64,000 nucleotides of DNA from Solanum dulcamara (GCF_947179165.1 NC_077239.1:14638001-14702000); one strand, 5' to 3'; shown: positions 32,437 through 45,807, counted from the first letter of the stretch. Numbers and translations: made by a program. Notes: generated by a model from the letters alone, not told the origin.

Positions 32437-33618
32437 TACTTTAAAAGATAATCGAGAATAAACTCAAGAAATTTTGTAAATCGATTGATATTTTCTTACA
32501 ATTTTCCCTTCATAATACTATGTAGACGACACTATATTATGACATGCAAGCATCACAATAAGAATTGTAGAAAACATTTGTTACACCATGCTGATTCAAA
32601 ATTTATCCTTTCAATAACTCAAAAGGTTTATATATATTATCATTATTTTAAAAAATAATAGGTGATGGAATATGTTAGATAGACCTAAAGCTGAGTGCCA
32701 ACGAATTTCCTTCAAATTTCAATTGCTTACCCCCAACTCTGTCCTTTCACATCATGGAATTTGGATCCAGTCTACGTTTTTTGTTATTTAAGTCTTTCTA
32801 ATTGAATTCTGTTTTAATAGTAATTTTTTTTATTTTGGGTTACTAGCTACTTGACTAGTCATTTTTATACCCAATAATGATCAAATATATTCATGTACTA
32901 TCAAAAATAGTTTAAATATATTGTTTGTTATACTTTTGATCGAAATAATTTTTTATTATTATTATAATTGATCAATTTTTAAAAGTTTTCTATAAAAATA
33001 ATAATTAAAGAATTGAAATTTGCTCCTTGAGATAATTATCTCCTTTTTTTTTTGACAGTGATAAGTTCAATTGATCTCATAGGAAATATCATTTTTCAAG
33101 TTTATATATAATACTATAGCCCAATATTTTAGTTGGGCTTGACGTTCGTACAAGCCCAACTAAATGTTCAGATTATAATAATGGGTTACTTACACAGATA
33201 TATTGGGCACTAAAAAAAAAGTTCAGCTAATGATTGCATGTATATGCAATGTATATATAATATAACTTTATTATATAACTAGTATATAATTATGTATATA
33301 ATTTATATCTATATATAATAGATGTATATATATTCAAATATATTACTATACAATATTTATACATTGTTATATAATGTATATGTAATGTATTTAAATTGTA
33401 TAAATAATGTATAACTGTATATATATGATGTACAAGTAATGTATCCTCACTATTATATATTCAAATGAAGATGGAGAAAATGGTCATTGATATTAATTTA
33501 ATGAGATAACAAATTTACTTGAGAAAAATCAAATTTTAAGAGGGGGAGAAAGAAAATTAAGAGTGGATCAAAACTTGGGCCATTTTCGATAATGAGCTGA
33601 TAATTGGGTCATTTTTAT
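32437..33618. other. AT-rich intergenic DNA
   Basis: Contains degenerate 'tgtatatgtaatgta' repeats at about 33230-33440; otherwise nothing recognised. Confidence 0.4.
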
Positions 33619-34065
33619 TAGGGGAATTTTCAAAAATAGCAAAGATTTGAAACATAATTAGGTTCCTTAGCTACAGTTTGTTTAATTATGTTCCATAGAT
33701 ATAGTTTCAGTTGTTATGTTAATTTTCGTTTGTATATCTCGTTGCATTATACAAATTGGGATTTTTCGTTTGTATATCTCGTTTCATTATACAAATTTAA
33801 CTTTCTCATTTGTCTATCTCGCTGCATTATACAAATTGGGCTTAAGAGATTATATATATTCGCTTTCAGATTTGTATATTTGCTTTCAAATTTACTTTAG
33901 AAATTTGTATATTCGCTTTCAAAGTTATATATGAGCCCCAGATTTGTATAATAGCAAAATTCATTGAACTATAGCTAATTCGCATCATTAATTGAAATTA
34001 TATCCTTATTGCATGATATAATAGTAATGTTTATCCATCCGCATACTTTTTAAAATAATGACCAA
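33619..34065. mobile_element. AT-rich MITE with internal ~55-bp repeats
   Basis: Starts near 'aggggaattttcaaaaatag' and ends near 'gtttatccatccgcatac'. Internally 'tcgtttgtatatctcgttgc' plus 'attatacaaatt' repeats three times (33725-33840). Same family as 14735-15045. Confidence 0.5.
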
Positions 34066-34348
34066 TTGACCATTTCCTTTAATTTTCGCCCAAAAAAGCG
34101 CATTGTTATATTTCAGTTGGATGATGATTTATGGATTCATAAAAGGCATAATGTTTGGATGTAATCTTCATGTTATAATATCAATCATAAAGCAATTATC
34201 TTATTATTATTTAATTTATATATGTCAATTAAAAAAAGTAATATCTCTTTATTAAATTTGGCCTCTTCTATTTTATTGAGACTTTTCTGCTTGGGTAATA
34301 AAGGAAAAAAATATAGCTAAATATGATGATAATGTATAAGTACCCCCC

Positions 34349-35183
34349 GAATTATGACCAAAATTTCAGGGATACACCTTAACTTAGCTAAGGTTCTATT
34401 ACCTCCCATAAACTATTTTAAAATGGAACAAATACACCATAAAAGCTGACGTGGCACAGAGAATGTGCACGCTCTCTTGAAGGCAAGTGATGAGTGAAAA
34501 ACTTAGACACATATTCTTTATTTATTGATAAATTTAAAATTACTTAGTACACATAAAATTGATAGTAAAACTTATATATATTTCTTTATTTTCTTTTATT
34601 TCTATGTAAAATATTTATTTTAATTTATTCCTCACTTTTTATTTTTTTCTTTCATTAATTTCTTATCTTTTCACTTTTAATTATTTTTAAAAATTATGTG
34701 GATTTTTAAAAAATAATAATTAAAAAGTGTCCTTTAATTTAAAGTTTTAATTTTTTTATGTTTTATTTGATTTTTTCCACTTATTTTGATATCCATTCAA
34801 AATTAACGTATTTTAAATACAAAACATTTGGAATTAAATTTAAAATCAAATCAAAAGGAAAGACAAAGAAAATAAAAAGAGTAAATAAAATCAATAGAAA
34901 AATAAAGAGAAAAGACAATGAATGAAGGTAAAAAAAATTCAAAAAAAGTTTAAAGATAAGGAATTTAAAAAAAATATATATGTGTTTTAACTTAATTTAA
35001 AAATAAGATAAAGAAAATAAGAAGATTTAAAAAAAAACTAATAACTTTTAAAAAATTTAAAAATAACTAAATTTAATGTAGCGGCGCGTGTGTGCAAACA
35101 CAACCAACTTACTTGGTTGAATGTGTCACGTTAGCACAAAAGAAGCATGAATTAAAGTGTATCGCTGAAATTCCAGTCATAAT
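34349..35183. mobile_element. TIR element of ~835 bp
   Basis: The left end GAATTATGACCAAAATTTCA and the reverse-complemented right end AAATTATGACTGGAATTTCA continue to match inward for about 34 bases with six or so differences. The interior is AT-rich with no coding region. Confidence 0.65.
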
Positions 35184-35447
35184 TTTTTTTTAGCAATTAA
35201 CTGACCATTTGTATTAATCACCAAGTAATATATACAAATCGAGCATACCAACACCTTGGTTGCTTATGTATTATCCCCTAAATATATGATATCAAAAAAG
35301 TTACGATACACACTTCACTTACAAAAATGAAGGGTTTATGTATTACCTAAAAAAGATTGAAAATATATATACTTTTATATATGATATAATAATAAATAGC
35401 AAATTTGGAAGAGCAAAATCCTTTTGATTAGCAAGTTGTCCAATCAG

Positions 35448-35884
35448 AGGCGGATCTAGAATTTTGAATCTCTGGGTGTCACACTACTTTAAACAGTAAT
35501 CTATGGAAAAAAATTCCAGCATAGAGCAAGATAAAACTTAATATTAATTAGCAAATATGCATACAAAATTTATACTTGTTTTGTTGGTTTAGTTAATATT
35601 TTTATTCACAATTCTTTTTACAATAATTTAGCTACTGATGTCTTGCATGATAAAAAAAGTTTTAACAAAATATACCCATGACAGGACTTGAACTTGCATC
35701 CTCACGATGGTAAATTTGAGCTTTAACCACTAGCACCAGAAGACTCATTATTTCAAGATTGTCATATTTAATATTTATACTTTCCTTATAAATATATATA
35801 CAAATATACATGTATATATAGATTTTCAATCGAGACTAGGAGGTGGCATGGCACCCCTTCCATTATACCTAAATCTGCCCCTAT
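35448..35884. mobile_element. hAT-like MITE containing a tRNA-like segment
   Basis: The left end CAGAGGCGGATCTAG and the reverse-complemented right end TAGGGGCAGATTTAG are similar, resembling hAT-type termini. On the minus strand at 35675-35740 it holds a tRNA-like Pol III promoter pattern. Confidence 0.5.
35675..35740 (-). other. tRNA-derived SINE head or degenerate tRNA (A and B boxes)
   Basis: On the minus strand TGGTGCTAGTGGTTAAAGC resembles a D-arm/A-box and, about 30 bases on, GCAAGTTCAAGTCCTG resembles a T-arm/B-box (GGTTCRANNCC). A full cloverleaf with paired acceptor stem was not found, so it is not called a tRNA gene. Confidence 0.5.
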
Positions 35885-35908
35885 ACCCAACCAAATAGTT
35901 GAAATGTA

Positions 35909-35952
35909 ACAACAACAACAACAACAACAGATAGAGAGTGTGTGTGTGTTAA
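35909..35952. repeat. (CAA)n and (GT)n microsatellites
   Basis: 'acaacaacaacaacaacaac' at about 35909-35929 followed by (GT)n at about 35938-35949. Confidence 0.8.
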
Positions 35953-36087
35953 GCATCTGATAGCTGAAATTATCACCTACGTACGCTTTATATATGTCTA
36001 TAGTTAAGAATGCAAGATATTCAATGGACAATGGGAACATATTAGTATTATGTAAAACCTCAGTATATATCAAATTATATGCGGAAG

Positions 36088-36766
36088 TAGAGCTGTCAAA
36101 ATGGGTTGTTCTAACCCAATCCAAAAGGGCTAGCGAGTTAAATAAGTTAGAATGTGCTGATCCTTTTAACTAAAATGCCTATAAAATAGCAGTTCAAAGT
36201 GGGCTGTGGGTTGGAACGGACTGACCCTTCAATCAAAAAATGGACAATTTTGGCCTCTTAGAAAAACTATCGAACATTGATCAATACAACACCAATATGT
36301 CAAAAATTCACATGTCCATGAGTTCCACACACTTTAGTAGAATACTTACAGAAACAATAGAACATGCAAGATATAACAGTCAACAATTATAAAATTCATC
36401 ATAACAACATACATTACATAATCATTTTTTCATAAACTAGACAAGAAAGGAGAAATGAGAAATTAGGCATAAACACAAAAGTAAAAAAGGTCAAAGATTC
36501 ATAGTTATAATAACTTTAATTACCTACTTGTTGAAGATTTGATAAAATAAAATACTACTTAAAATATATATAATAAATATTTTTAAAATTCATGACCACG
36601 GGCCGGCCTCTGAGGCTAGCGGGTTGAGCTCATGAGGCTGACGGCCCAAATGAAGCTAGGCTAAAAGGCCTCGTTCTTAAATGGGCTAAAAATTTTAGTC
36701 CAACCCACTTAATTCAAAGATTGAGTTAAGCCGACCTCACAGGCCAAACCCATTTTGATAGCTCTA
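36088..36766. mobile_element. hAT-like non-autonomous element with 20-bp TIRs
   Basis: The left terminus TAGAGCTGTCAAAATGGGTT and the reverse-complemented right terminus TAGAGCTATCAAAATGGGTT differ at one of 20 bases. Flanking 8-mers TGCGGAAG and TATAGAAG differ only by transitions at three positions, fitting an eroded 8-bp duplication. The interior has no coding capacity. A related right end occurs at about 61950-62105. Confidence 0.8.
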
Positions 36767-36835
36767 TATAGAAGTAACTAACATGTCAAGAAAAAGTGCC
36801 TGACTAGGTCCAAGCTTATCTTTTTAATTAATAGT

Positions 36836-37144
36836 TAGTTTGGCCAGATTTTTAAAAGTAACTTATTTTAAGAAGTGTTTTTTTAAGAAATAGTTTATGT
36901 TTGACCAATAAATTTCCAAAACATTTTGAGTAGCAATTAGTGTTTGTGCAAACTTTTTACAAGTGTTTTTACGTATATTTTTCTCAAAAATACTTTCAAA
37001 AATGTCCTTTTGTGGAGAAAGTACTTCTTTTTATCTTCTTCTACTCCTCGGAATTGCCTATTTTCTCAAAAAAGCTTAATCAAACACTTCACTTTTTAAA
37101 AATAAATATTTTTGATCTCCTAAAAAATTGATCAAACGGGCTAT
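36836..37144. mobile_element. Small TIR element (candidate)
   Basis: 'agtttggccagatttttaaa' at the left and, reverse complemented, 'agcccgtttgatcaattttt' at the right are loosely similar, with 'tcaaaaatactttcaaaaat' inside. This pattern is frequent in Solanaceae intergenic DNA. Confidence 0.4.
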
Positions 37145-37794
37145 AAGTCTTTTGACAAATAGTCATCTAGAAGTAACACTTTTCTTTTTTTGATTTCTCA
37201 CTCAATATCTGACCCGTATTAAAACTCTACTAAATTCGGATAGCACACTAAATCTAGAAGAAACACATCTGCTCTTCTCCAATTCCAATTAAACCGCATA
37301 TTTTTAAGTTTTACAATACCCCTTGTGTGATAAAAATAATTGAAGAATTCCGTAAAAAATTTAAGAATTACATAGTCCATGGAGTTAATTACTATATGTC
37401 TCTATCTTTTTTAATATTACATAAATCCCTTCAAATAGTCCATCCGAATATTTTAATTCGGATACATTAATTAACAAATCAGTTGAGCTAAACAATGAAA
37501 AGAGAGTAGCAATTATGTATTCGAAAAAATGGATTATGGGTGTAAAAGAAGAGATTTTTTAAATATTTTGAAATTGTAGGGAATATTTGAAGATATGGTA
37601 AATAAAGTAGTGTATATAGGTACTTTTTTCTTTCTTAAATGGGTAAATATGAGCTTCAACATATTTAAGCTCATACAAATATGGACAAAATGAATAAAAA
37701 ATGAAAATTCATATATACCAATATATCATCCACTTATAATAAAAATCTATAATTGCACTATTTGTTTTTGAAAATTAAAATTAAAATTTGTGGT
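37145..37794. other. AT-rich intergenic DNA
   Basis: No supported gene or repeat border. Confidence 0.4.
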
Positions 37795-38215
37795 GCGGTG
37801 GATGTGGGGTGGGGTGGAGATGAAATGAATTTGAAATTTTAAAAAGTTTTTATATAAAAAACATTTAGGTGTGGGATGGGGTGGGGGGATCTCAGTGGTG
37901 GGTGGAGGTAGGGTGGGCAATTTATTTATTTATTTATTAAAAATTAAAGTTTTTTTTGAAATTTCTTTTTGGGGGAGGGGGGTTGGGGTTGGGGTGGGGT
38001 GGGATGGAGGTGGACAAATTGTTTGTTTTGTTTTTCAAGAAAAAAATATTTTTATGTTAATTTTTTTTTTGTGTGTGTGTGTGGTGGTGGGGGGGGGGAT
38101 GGGGGTAGGGTGGACAATTTTTTTTTCAATTTTTTTTTGAATGTTTTTTTTGGGAGGGGGAGGTTATGCGTGGGAGGTGGGGGTGGGGTGGGATGGGGGT
38201 ATAGAGGTAAAAATA
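37795..38215 (+). repeat. G-rich minisatellite (GGGGTGGGGTGGGATGG core)
   Basis: Five G-rich blocks near 37800, 37870, 37972, 38085 and 38150 share 'ggggtggggtgggatgg' or close variants, separated by T-rich spacers of the 'acaattttttttt' type. A further block follows the AAT array at 39296-39315. G-runs are dense enough for G-quadruplex formation on the plus strand. Confidence 0.75.
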
Positions 38216-38256
38216 ATTTAAATTTTTTCTTTTGTATGAAAAATTATTTTAAAAGA

Positions 38257-39294
<1,038 letters not shown>

Positions 39295-39319
39295 TAGGGG
39301 TGGGGTGGGATGGTAGGAG

Positions 39320-40108
39320 TTGAGGTATTAACAATATAGCTTTGATTTAATATGTTTTTACTTTAGGTGATTAAAATAGGTTACAACCATTTTATCCAAA
39401 TCAAAGTTGACCAAATCCATATTTATCCATATAAATTATATGAATGAATTGTGATCCAATCCATTTTAACTCAATCTATTCAAATTCAATTCAATCCACC
39501 CATTTGTCACCCCTGGTACTCATCACTTTTGGTTCATATATGTTTATATGGCTTAATGTTTTAGTAAATGAGTTATTACTTATAAAATAAGAAATTAAAA
39601 AAATATAAAGAAGGATAATCTTTATATTATAAGGACAACTTTTTGCTCACAAAAACTTTATGCTATTTTCAATAGCATTTGTGTTTTCTAACTTAACTAG
39701 TAGCTAGATGGGAGATGTCATTACCAAATGCCAACTAATTAGGAATAGGTATCTCATCATAATTATTATTATTTAAATAAGTAAGAGCATCCAAAGTCAA
39801 TGTGACAAAATAATAGTGGTATTCATGGCAATGTCAAGTGATGGTACCCACGAGCTAACAATTTGCTAGACATTCATTTAATTTATAATTGTGTGTTCAA
39901 CTAAATTAGTTGCAAGTTGCAACAATAAATTAATTATAGTGCAGAATAATTTTAGATCAAGTCAAGTAAATTGTACTCATAATGTCATGACTTCTTTCTA
40001 GTTTCTAGTGACATGCTTCCATTAATGTTTTCAAGCTATTAAGCCCTATTTCTATTTAAGAAATAAAATAAAACCTCTAATTGCACTATTTATAGATGAA
40101 ATTTTGGG
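39320..40108. other. AT-rich intergenic DNA with a possible MITE end
   Basis: 39480-39520 ends 'ccacccatttgtcacccctg', which looks like a TIR terminus, but no partner end was found on the left; the G-rich and AAT repeats may lie inside that element. Confidence 0.35.
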
Positions 40109-42017
40109 AAAATTTCCAAAACAACAATATTTTAGCATTTAATAGGACTTCTTAGCTCCACTTTCAATATTTATTAAAAATAGTTATATTTAGTTTGCTA
40201 TTAGATCCATTTATGTATTTTTTAAAAAAGTTTCAATTAACAGAATACAAATAAGAATTAACCAACTAGAGAAAATCAGCGAAGAGAATCTTTTAAAATA
40301 GGTAAAAGTACTTAAATTTCTCAATCTGTATCTCACAAAGATTAGGAGTCTCAAAATAGGATATTCTCCTTCTTCTTCCTAAAACACAATAATCGATCGA
40401 AAATTTGTATTGGATTGAATTCTCCATTGATAATCATCCTTCTTCCTCGAATTTAATTCAGTTAATCAAATATTGTTGCTGGAATAATAAAGATCGTCAT
40501 TGATCTGTAACATCCCGTTAGGTCATTTTGAACACTAGACCTATTTCTTTCATAAAAGAACTGTCGTAGTATTTCAAGTTTGATCTTCGAGCTTTACTCT
40601 AAAATGTATTGTGTCAAAAAAATTGTTAATTAACCTATGAGGAAGAATGAATAAGTTTTAATGAAAGAAACCATTGATTTTAAAATGACTACAAATTTCA
40701 TGAAAAAATACCAATGTAGTATGCAAGATACAACATGTAAAATTGAATTGAATACAAATACAAACCGTCTATAAACTTGAATGAATACAGTTTCATAAAA
40801 GGATACTAAATTTTGAAAAATACAAATAGACTGTGACAAGAATGAATGAATACAAACATGATTAAATAACTACAAAATCAAATGCATAAATACTGTAAAT
40901 AATACAATTTAAGAAATGATACAATATTCTGAAAACATACAAATAGATTGCGAAAAAATTAGATAGCTTTAAAATCCTAAACCAATTGGCATACCTATTG
41001 ACTATTGTAATGAATACAATCTACAAATAAATACAAGTTTCATCTAAACAACCCAATGTGTATGCAAGATACAATATTTTGAAAAGTGCAAATAGACCGT
41101 GAAAAAATCTTAAACTAGTTGCCATACCTATTGTAATGAATACAAACTAAAAAAGAAATACAATATTTTGAATAAAATACAAATGCTATGTGAAGAAAAA
41201 CTGCTCACAAACAAAATTGATATGAATACAAACTAAAAAAGAATTACAATATTCTTAACAAAATACAAATGTTATGTGAAGAGAAAATTGCTATGTTCTT
41301 CCTCAATTTGGTCTTCAACAAGTTCTTCAACTTCTTCTTCAAATGCTATGTTCTTCCTCAAATCTCTAAAAATCTGATAAAATCCTGAAAGATAAATGCT
41401 GGAAATTTGCTTACTTGAATCAGTGAGATTGTGATGTATCTTTTGAAAATACTTCTTGTGATCTTTTTTGAGTCAGCCATTAGAGGAGAATCTTTAAGGT
41501 TTTTTTCAAGCTAAATTCCTAACCCAAAATTGAGAAATTTCTAATAACCTACACACACAAAAAAATAAGATTGCAAAAGATAACTCCAATATAGGAAATG
41601 AAATCATAAAAATATGGATAAAATGAAAAAGAAAAATATGAAAAATAGGATACCTAAATCAATGGGACTATTGAATAATATTTTGGGATGTTCTTTCAAT
41701 TTCTGAAAGAAAAAAAAGATAAGAGGGAAAGGATGAGAGAGAAGAGGGAAGAACAGAAGAAAGGGGGAAAATAGAGAGAGAAAAATATTTCAACTTTGAG
41801 TTAATTTGAAATTGGAGAAAGAAAGTTTGAGAGAATTGAAAGAAAGAGAAAAAGAATTAGATTGTGCATAAAATAAGGGATAAAAATTAGATAATTTAGG
41901 AACTAGGATACCATTAATTTCGTCTTTGACTAAAATATTGTTCTTTTTAATAATATTTTTAAAGTGTAGTTATTTTCAATGAATAAGTTACAAATTTTGC
42001 CTATTTAGCTAATTTTC
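40109..42017. mobile_element. Candidate MULE-like TIR element, 1.9 kb
   Basis: The left end TTTGGGAAAATTTCCAAAAC and the reverse-complemented right end TTTGGGAAAATTAGCTAAAT agree over the first 12 bases. Inside are degenerate repeats of 'tgaatacaaactaaaaaag...acaaatgctatgtgaag' (about 41136-41290) and a purine-rich tract at 41700-41830. A minus-strand start near 41475 (MADSKKITR) is short and unconvincing. No transposase seen. Confidence 0.4.
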
Positions 42018-42519
42018 CCAAAGGAAAATGGTCTAACATACTTTTGAATTATTCAAAATAGATCAGTTTTACTCCCCATTATTATGTTTTTAGCTTAAAA
42101 TGTCCTCCAATTAGTAAAATAGCTCAAAATAGCCTTGTTTCTAACAATTGCTCCAAAATAAGAAAAAATAGGTAAATATTTTTTTTTGGAGGGGGGGGGG
42201 GGCTAAATAAATTGGATAATTATTCCCTTGCTTTCGAGCAACCATTAAAAAAATATATTTATCAACTATTTTGCAAGTTGAAGGACATTTTTTAGCCAAA
42301 CATAAGTGAAAGGATATTCTTGAGCTAAAAACGCAATAGAAAATAAAACTAACCCATATTTATCAAGTTCGTGAATATATTTTGCCCATTTCCTAAGATG
42401 AAAAGAGAAACAAATGATTGTTTCTAACATCATAACTTTCATTTGCCTATTACCCTAGTAGAAAATTAAAAAATGCCTTTATTATTAGGCCAATTAAATC
42501 ATCACCTAATTTTTTTCAA
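42018..42519. other. Intergenic DNA with a G12 run
   Basis: A homopurine 'ggaggggggggggggg' run near 42187-42202; otherwise AT-rich and featureless. Confidence 0.4.
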
Positions 42520-42682
42520 GAGATAAGTATCAAAAATACATCTAAATTATCATATTTTTTTGAGTTTCATATCTAAACTATTGGTAGTGTGAGTTTTATA
42601 CCTAAACTCACAGTTTTAATAATTTGGGTATGAAACTAAATAAAAAAGGTGATAGTTCAAATGTGTTTTTGATACTTATCTC
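42520..42682. mobile_element. Foldback MITE of 163 bp
   Basis: The ends GAGATAAGTATCAAAAATAC and, reverse complemented, GAGATAAGTATCAAAAACAC match at 19 of 20 bases and continue inward, so most of the element can fold into one hairpin. A target duplication could not be fixed. Confidence 0.75.
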
Positions 42683-43361
42683 GTAATTCAAAATTATAAC
42701 AACTGATCCTTGATTTCTAGATTGAGTTTGGAGACCTCCACAGTCACATGAGAAGGTATTGCAATTGTGGTTTCGAGAGACAATACGCTTTGCAGTCGCA
42801 CCAGTTGTCTGGCAATCAGGTAGGGTCCTATCGTGATCGCAAAATAATTATGTAGATTACCCATTGGTTTAAGTGTATAGTTCATGATGATTTGAATTCA
42901 AAATTGGGTAATTCATTAAATTCTAAGATCAATTTGTATTAGATTCAGAAATTGACTCTGGATTTGAATTTGTGGGAGTATGGCCAATGAAAAAATGTAT
43001 AAAAATTATGATTTTGACCCAAGGCTCAGGTTTGATTTTTTGGTTGCCTTTTCATTCAATTTCATTTAATATTGTAATATGGATATTGTTTGACCCATTT
43101 AACGAAGTTGTCAATTGTAAAGGATTCTTTCTTGCCTATTTTACCACTCCTAAAATGATCCTGAAAATATATTATTATTTTTTTAAAAAAAAAAACTACA
43201 CAAAATAGATTTAATTGTCAAATTATTTATCCAAATTAGATTCAACCCAAGCTATTTATCATAGTGGACTCATGACCCAAACTATTTACCCTCTTACTCC
43301 ACTTTCTCCTTTTTTTTTATTTTACGCATGACGCCAGCATCACTGCAATAAATTAATCCTT
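42683..43361. other. Intergenic DNA, nothing recognised
   Basis: Open frames at 42694-42885 and 42972-43208 have no recognisable domain or composition. Confidence 0.35.
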
Positions 43362-43484
43362 TGTGATACTCCATTGATATATTGATATCATATCGGTATC
43401 ATACTGGATTGAGCTTAATTCTCTGTGATATTTCATCGGTATATTGATTCCTTATCGGTATCATATAAGATTGAACTCTTTTTC
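43362..43484 (+). repeat. Tandem duplication of ~62 bp
   Basis: 'gtgatactccattgatatat...tatcggtatcata' is followed by a second diverged copy 'gtgatatttcatcggtatat...tatcggtatcata'. Confidence 0.6.
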
Positions 43485-43529
43485 AAAGAAATGAAAATGA
43501 AACAATTAAGAGAAAATTATTAAAGTCAC

Positions 43530-43913
43530 AATCGTAATGGACCTCTAGGATTACTATTGGACCGATGAAAATATTTGTTGTAGTGAGCTTGAATCTCCCT
43601 AGAGAGAGCGAGGTATTTGCGCCTCAGCCAAAGAGTGAATTTATTTTTTTCATTTTATTTTTCAATTGTAATTTGTAATCTTGTAATTTTACCAATAATT
43701 TTAAGGAGGTTTAATATGGCTACAATTAAAAAATCAGCGGATATCAAGATGTTTTAAGGAGGTTTAATATGACTACAATTGAAAAATCCGCGGATATCAA
43801 GATGGGAGATCTTAACAAGCCATTACGGTTCAATGGTAACCAATTCAAGAGATGGAAGGGTAAAATACTTTTCTACTTAAGTCTTCTCAATGTTTCATAT
43901 GTCTTAACTAAGA
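43530..43913 (+). mobile_element. Copia leader and gag start, truncated
   Basis: This segment matches 59520-59840 (leader and gag start of another Copia copy) almost to the last base before 43914. The gag reads [20 protein letters not shown] then [20 protein letters not shown]. It stops at '...ttaactaagaag', where an Ogre/Tat-like LTR starts. A 53-bp tandem duplication near 43702-43807 gives two potential start codons. Confidence 0.75.
43702..43807 (+). repeat. 53-bp tandem duplication across the gag start codon
   Basis: 'taaggaggtttaatatg' occurs at 43702 and again at 43755, each followed by 'ctacaatt' or 'actacaatt' and 'cggatatcaagatg'. The first copy is followed by a stop; the second opens the gag frame. 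Confidence 0.85.
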
Positions 43914-44266
43914 AGTGTTATGTCGAAAAAAGACGGTTTAAAATTAATTTCAACTTTTTAGAGAAAAAAACAATTTTAGAAAGAAAGAGTCGCCACTTAA
44001 TTTTTTAAAGAAATTAAGAAAACTTAATTTAAAAGACCCTAACAGATTTAAGTCTTAAAAATTTAGAGAAAAAGGGGAAGGGTTCAAATTTCCACTTTGA
44101 GAAGGTGCTAGCATTCAAAATGAACGCTAACGTGCGGTTATCCGACGATTTAAAAAATTATTTGACTAACTTTTAAAAATATTAATTTAAAAGGAAATGG
44201 AGACTTTAAAATTATTTTTTTTTTATAAAAAAAAATTATGAAACATAAAGATTGAAAATAATACAT

Positions 44267-44327
<61 letters not shown>

Positions 44328-45335
44328 AAAAGTTTATCAAATGACTAAGTAAATGTAGAAAATCATTTAAAGAGTAAGTTAACATGAATTGATTTATCTT
44401 TATGGAAATCTAATTAAGTTAAAACAAATTAAAATTAATATCTAAGCAAGCATAAATAACATAAGTAAATAAATTATTACAATCCAAACCAATATAAATA
44501 AATAATAAATAACACATAAAAATATAGCCCAACACTTAGTTTCTGTACGCCTGGACTAAGCTGTTGGGCCATCTGCGTTTTGGGTCTTAAGCACAATTCC
44601 ACTATATATCACAACTGTATATATATTGTATATTAGTGTACACAACCACCAGTTTTCTTGTATATTAGATATACATGTATATCAATCAATTTTGCTACAA
44701 CACCTAGATCGTTAGAGTTCTCTTTAGTTCGCCGAAGTTTACACCATAAAAATGTGGATCTGAAGGTGATTTGTTGTTTTTCATTGGAACATCTTGTTCG
44801 CTGGTTCATTGGAGTTGATGGAGCTTGATGTTCTGGTTCATGGCGGCTTCGTTGTTTCATTGTTGTCTTCTCCGATGGTGAGAAGCAACATGATTTCGGA
44901 TCTACTATTGTCTGAGCTTTGAGCTCGATGGCTAGATGAGAGAACCGAGCAGTGATGGTCTTATTTGCTCCGGGTCATTAGAGCTAAAGCTCATCGTCAG
45001 AGCTGGACGTGAGAAAAAAAAATTGCTTGGTTTGTTTCTAATGGGGTGAGTCTTTGGTTGTTGGAATGGAAACAAAAGGGGGGGGGGTTGGGTTGTGAAC
45101 TAAAGCTTGTTTTGTTGCTCTAATGGTATAGGGAGGTAGAGTTGTTTGGAGAAGAAAGATTTATTTTGGGGTCGTGATGGGTGGCGGCGGAGCTTTGTTT
45201 TTTAAGAAGAAGAGAAAGAGTCCAAAAAAAATCATTAGGGTTTTAGCCAAGTCCTCTCTTAAATCTGATAATTTCATCGCCTATGAGCTCAAAATTATGG
45301 GTCCAAAATTATGGGCTAATTAAATATCTGAGTAA
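43914..45335 (+). mobile_element. Ogre/Tat-like Gypsy LTR start, interrupted by a LINE
   Basis: Begins TGTTATGTCG after AGAAG. 'agagtcgccacttaattttt' at about 43986 and 'aaggtgctagcattcaaaat' at about 44103 are phrases I know from Ogre/Tat-type plant LTRs. 44540-44580 ('gctgttgggccatctg') fits the same. Continues to 45335, where the LINE poly(T) begins. No coding sequence. Target duplication for the far end was not found. Confidence 0.5.
44267..44322. repeat. (AC)n(AT)n compound microsatellite
   Basis: (AC) of about 24 bases followed by (AT) of about 32 bases. Confidence 0.9.
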
Positions 45336-45349
45336 TTTTTTTTTTTTTT

Positions 45350-45807
45350 ATGGGAACAGACCCTACACGAGGCTCCCACCTCTCGTGCACAGCCAGGGGT
45401 TGAGCCGCACACCCCAAGCCTTATTATACATAAAACAGAAAAATACACGGAGGGGGACATAAACCTAACCTCCAATCCTATGGTGGTTCATAAGTCGGTC
45501 ATCCTACTAAGGTCAGCCAACTCATCCCCGATACAAACACACGAAAAGGAAACCTAGAAACTATGCACCTAAAGAAGAGGACTCCTCTCGATACACAGAA
45601 ACCAGGAAAGCATAAATAAGGGAGACTCGCCCTTTACATAAAATAAAGGAAAAATCTAAATAAAACTGGGGATGAATCCTCATAAATGCTATATACAACA
45701 AAATTTTAGCGTCAACGAGGATCATCAAATAACATGGCTAAAAATATAGCATGGAAACAAACACTGCAATTGGGCGCTCAATCCAATGCTGCAACACTAG
45801 TAGTAGA
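45350..45807 (-). other. LINE 3' UTR
   Basis: Non-coding sequence between the ORF2 stop and the poly(A) tail. Its end (45351-45420) is GC-richer than the surroundings ('ctcccacctctcgtgcac'). Confidence 0.7.

Noticed and set aside
35675..35740. A functional tRNA gene
   Set aside because: A and B boxes are visible but a paired acceptor stem and anticodon arm could not be drawn.
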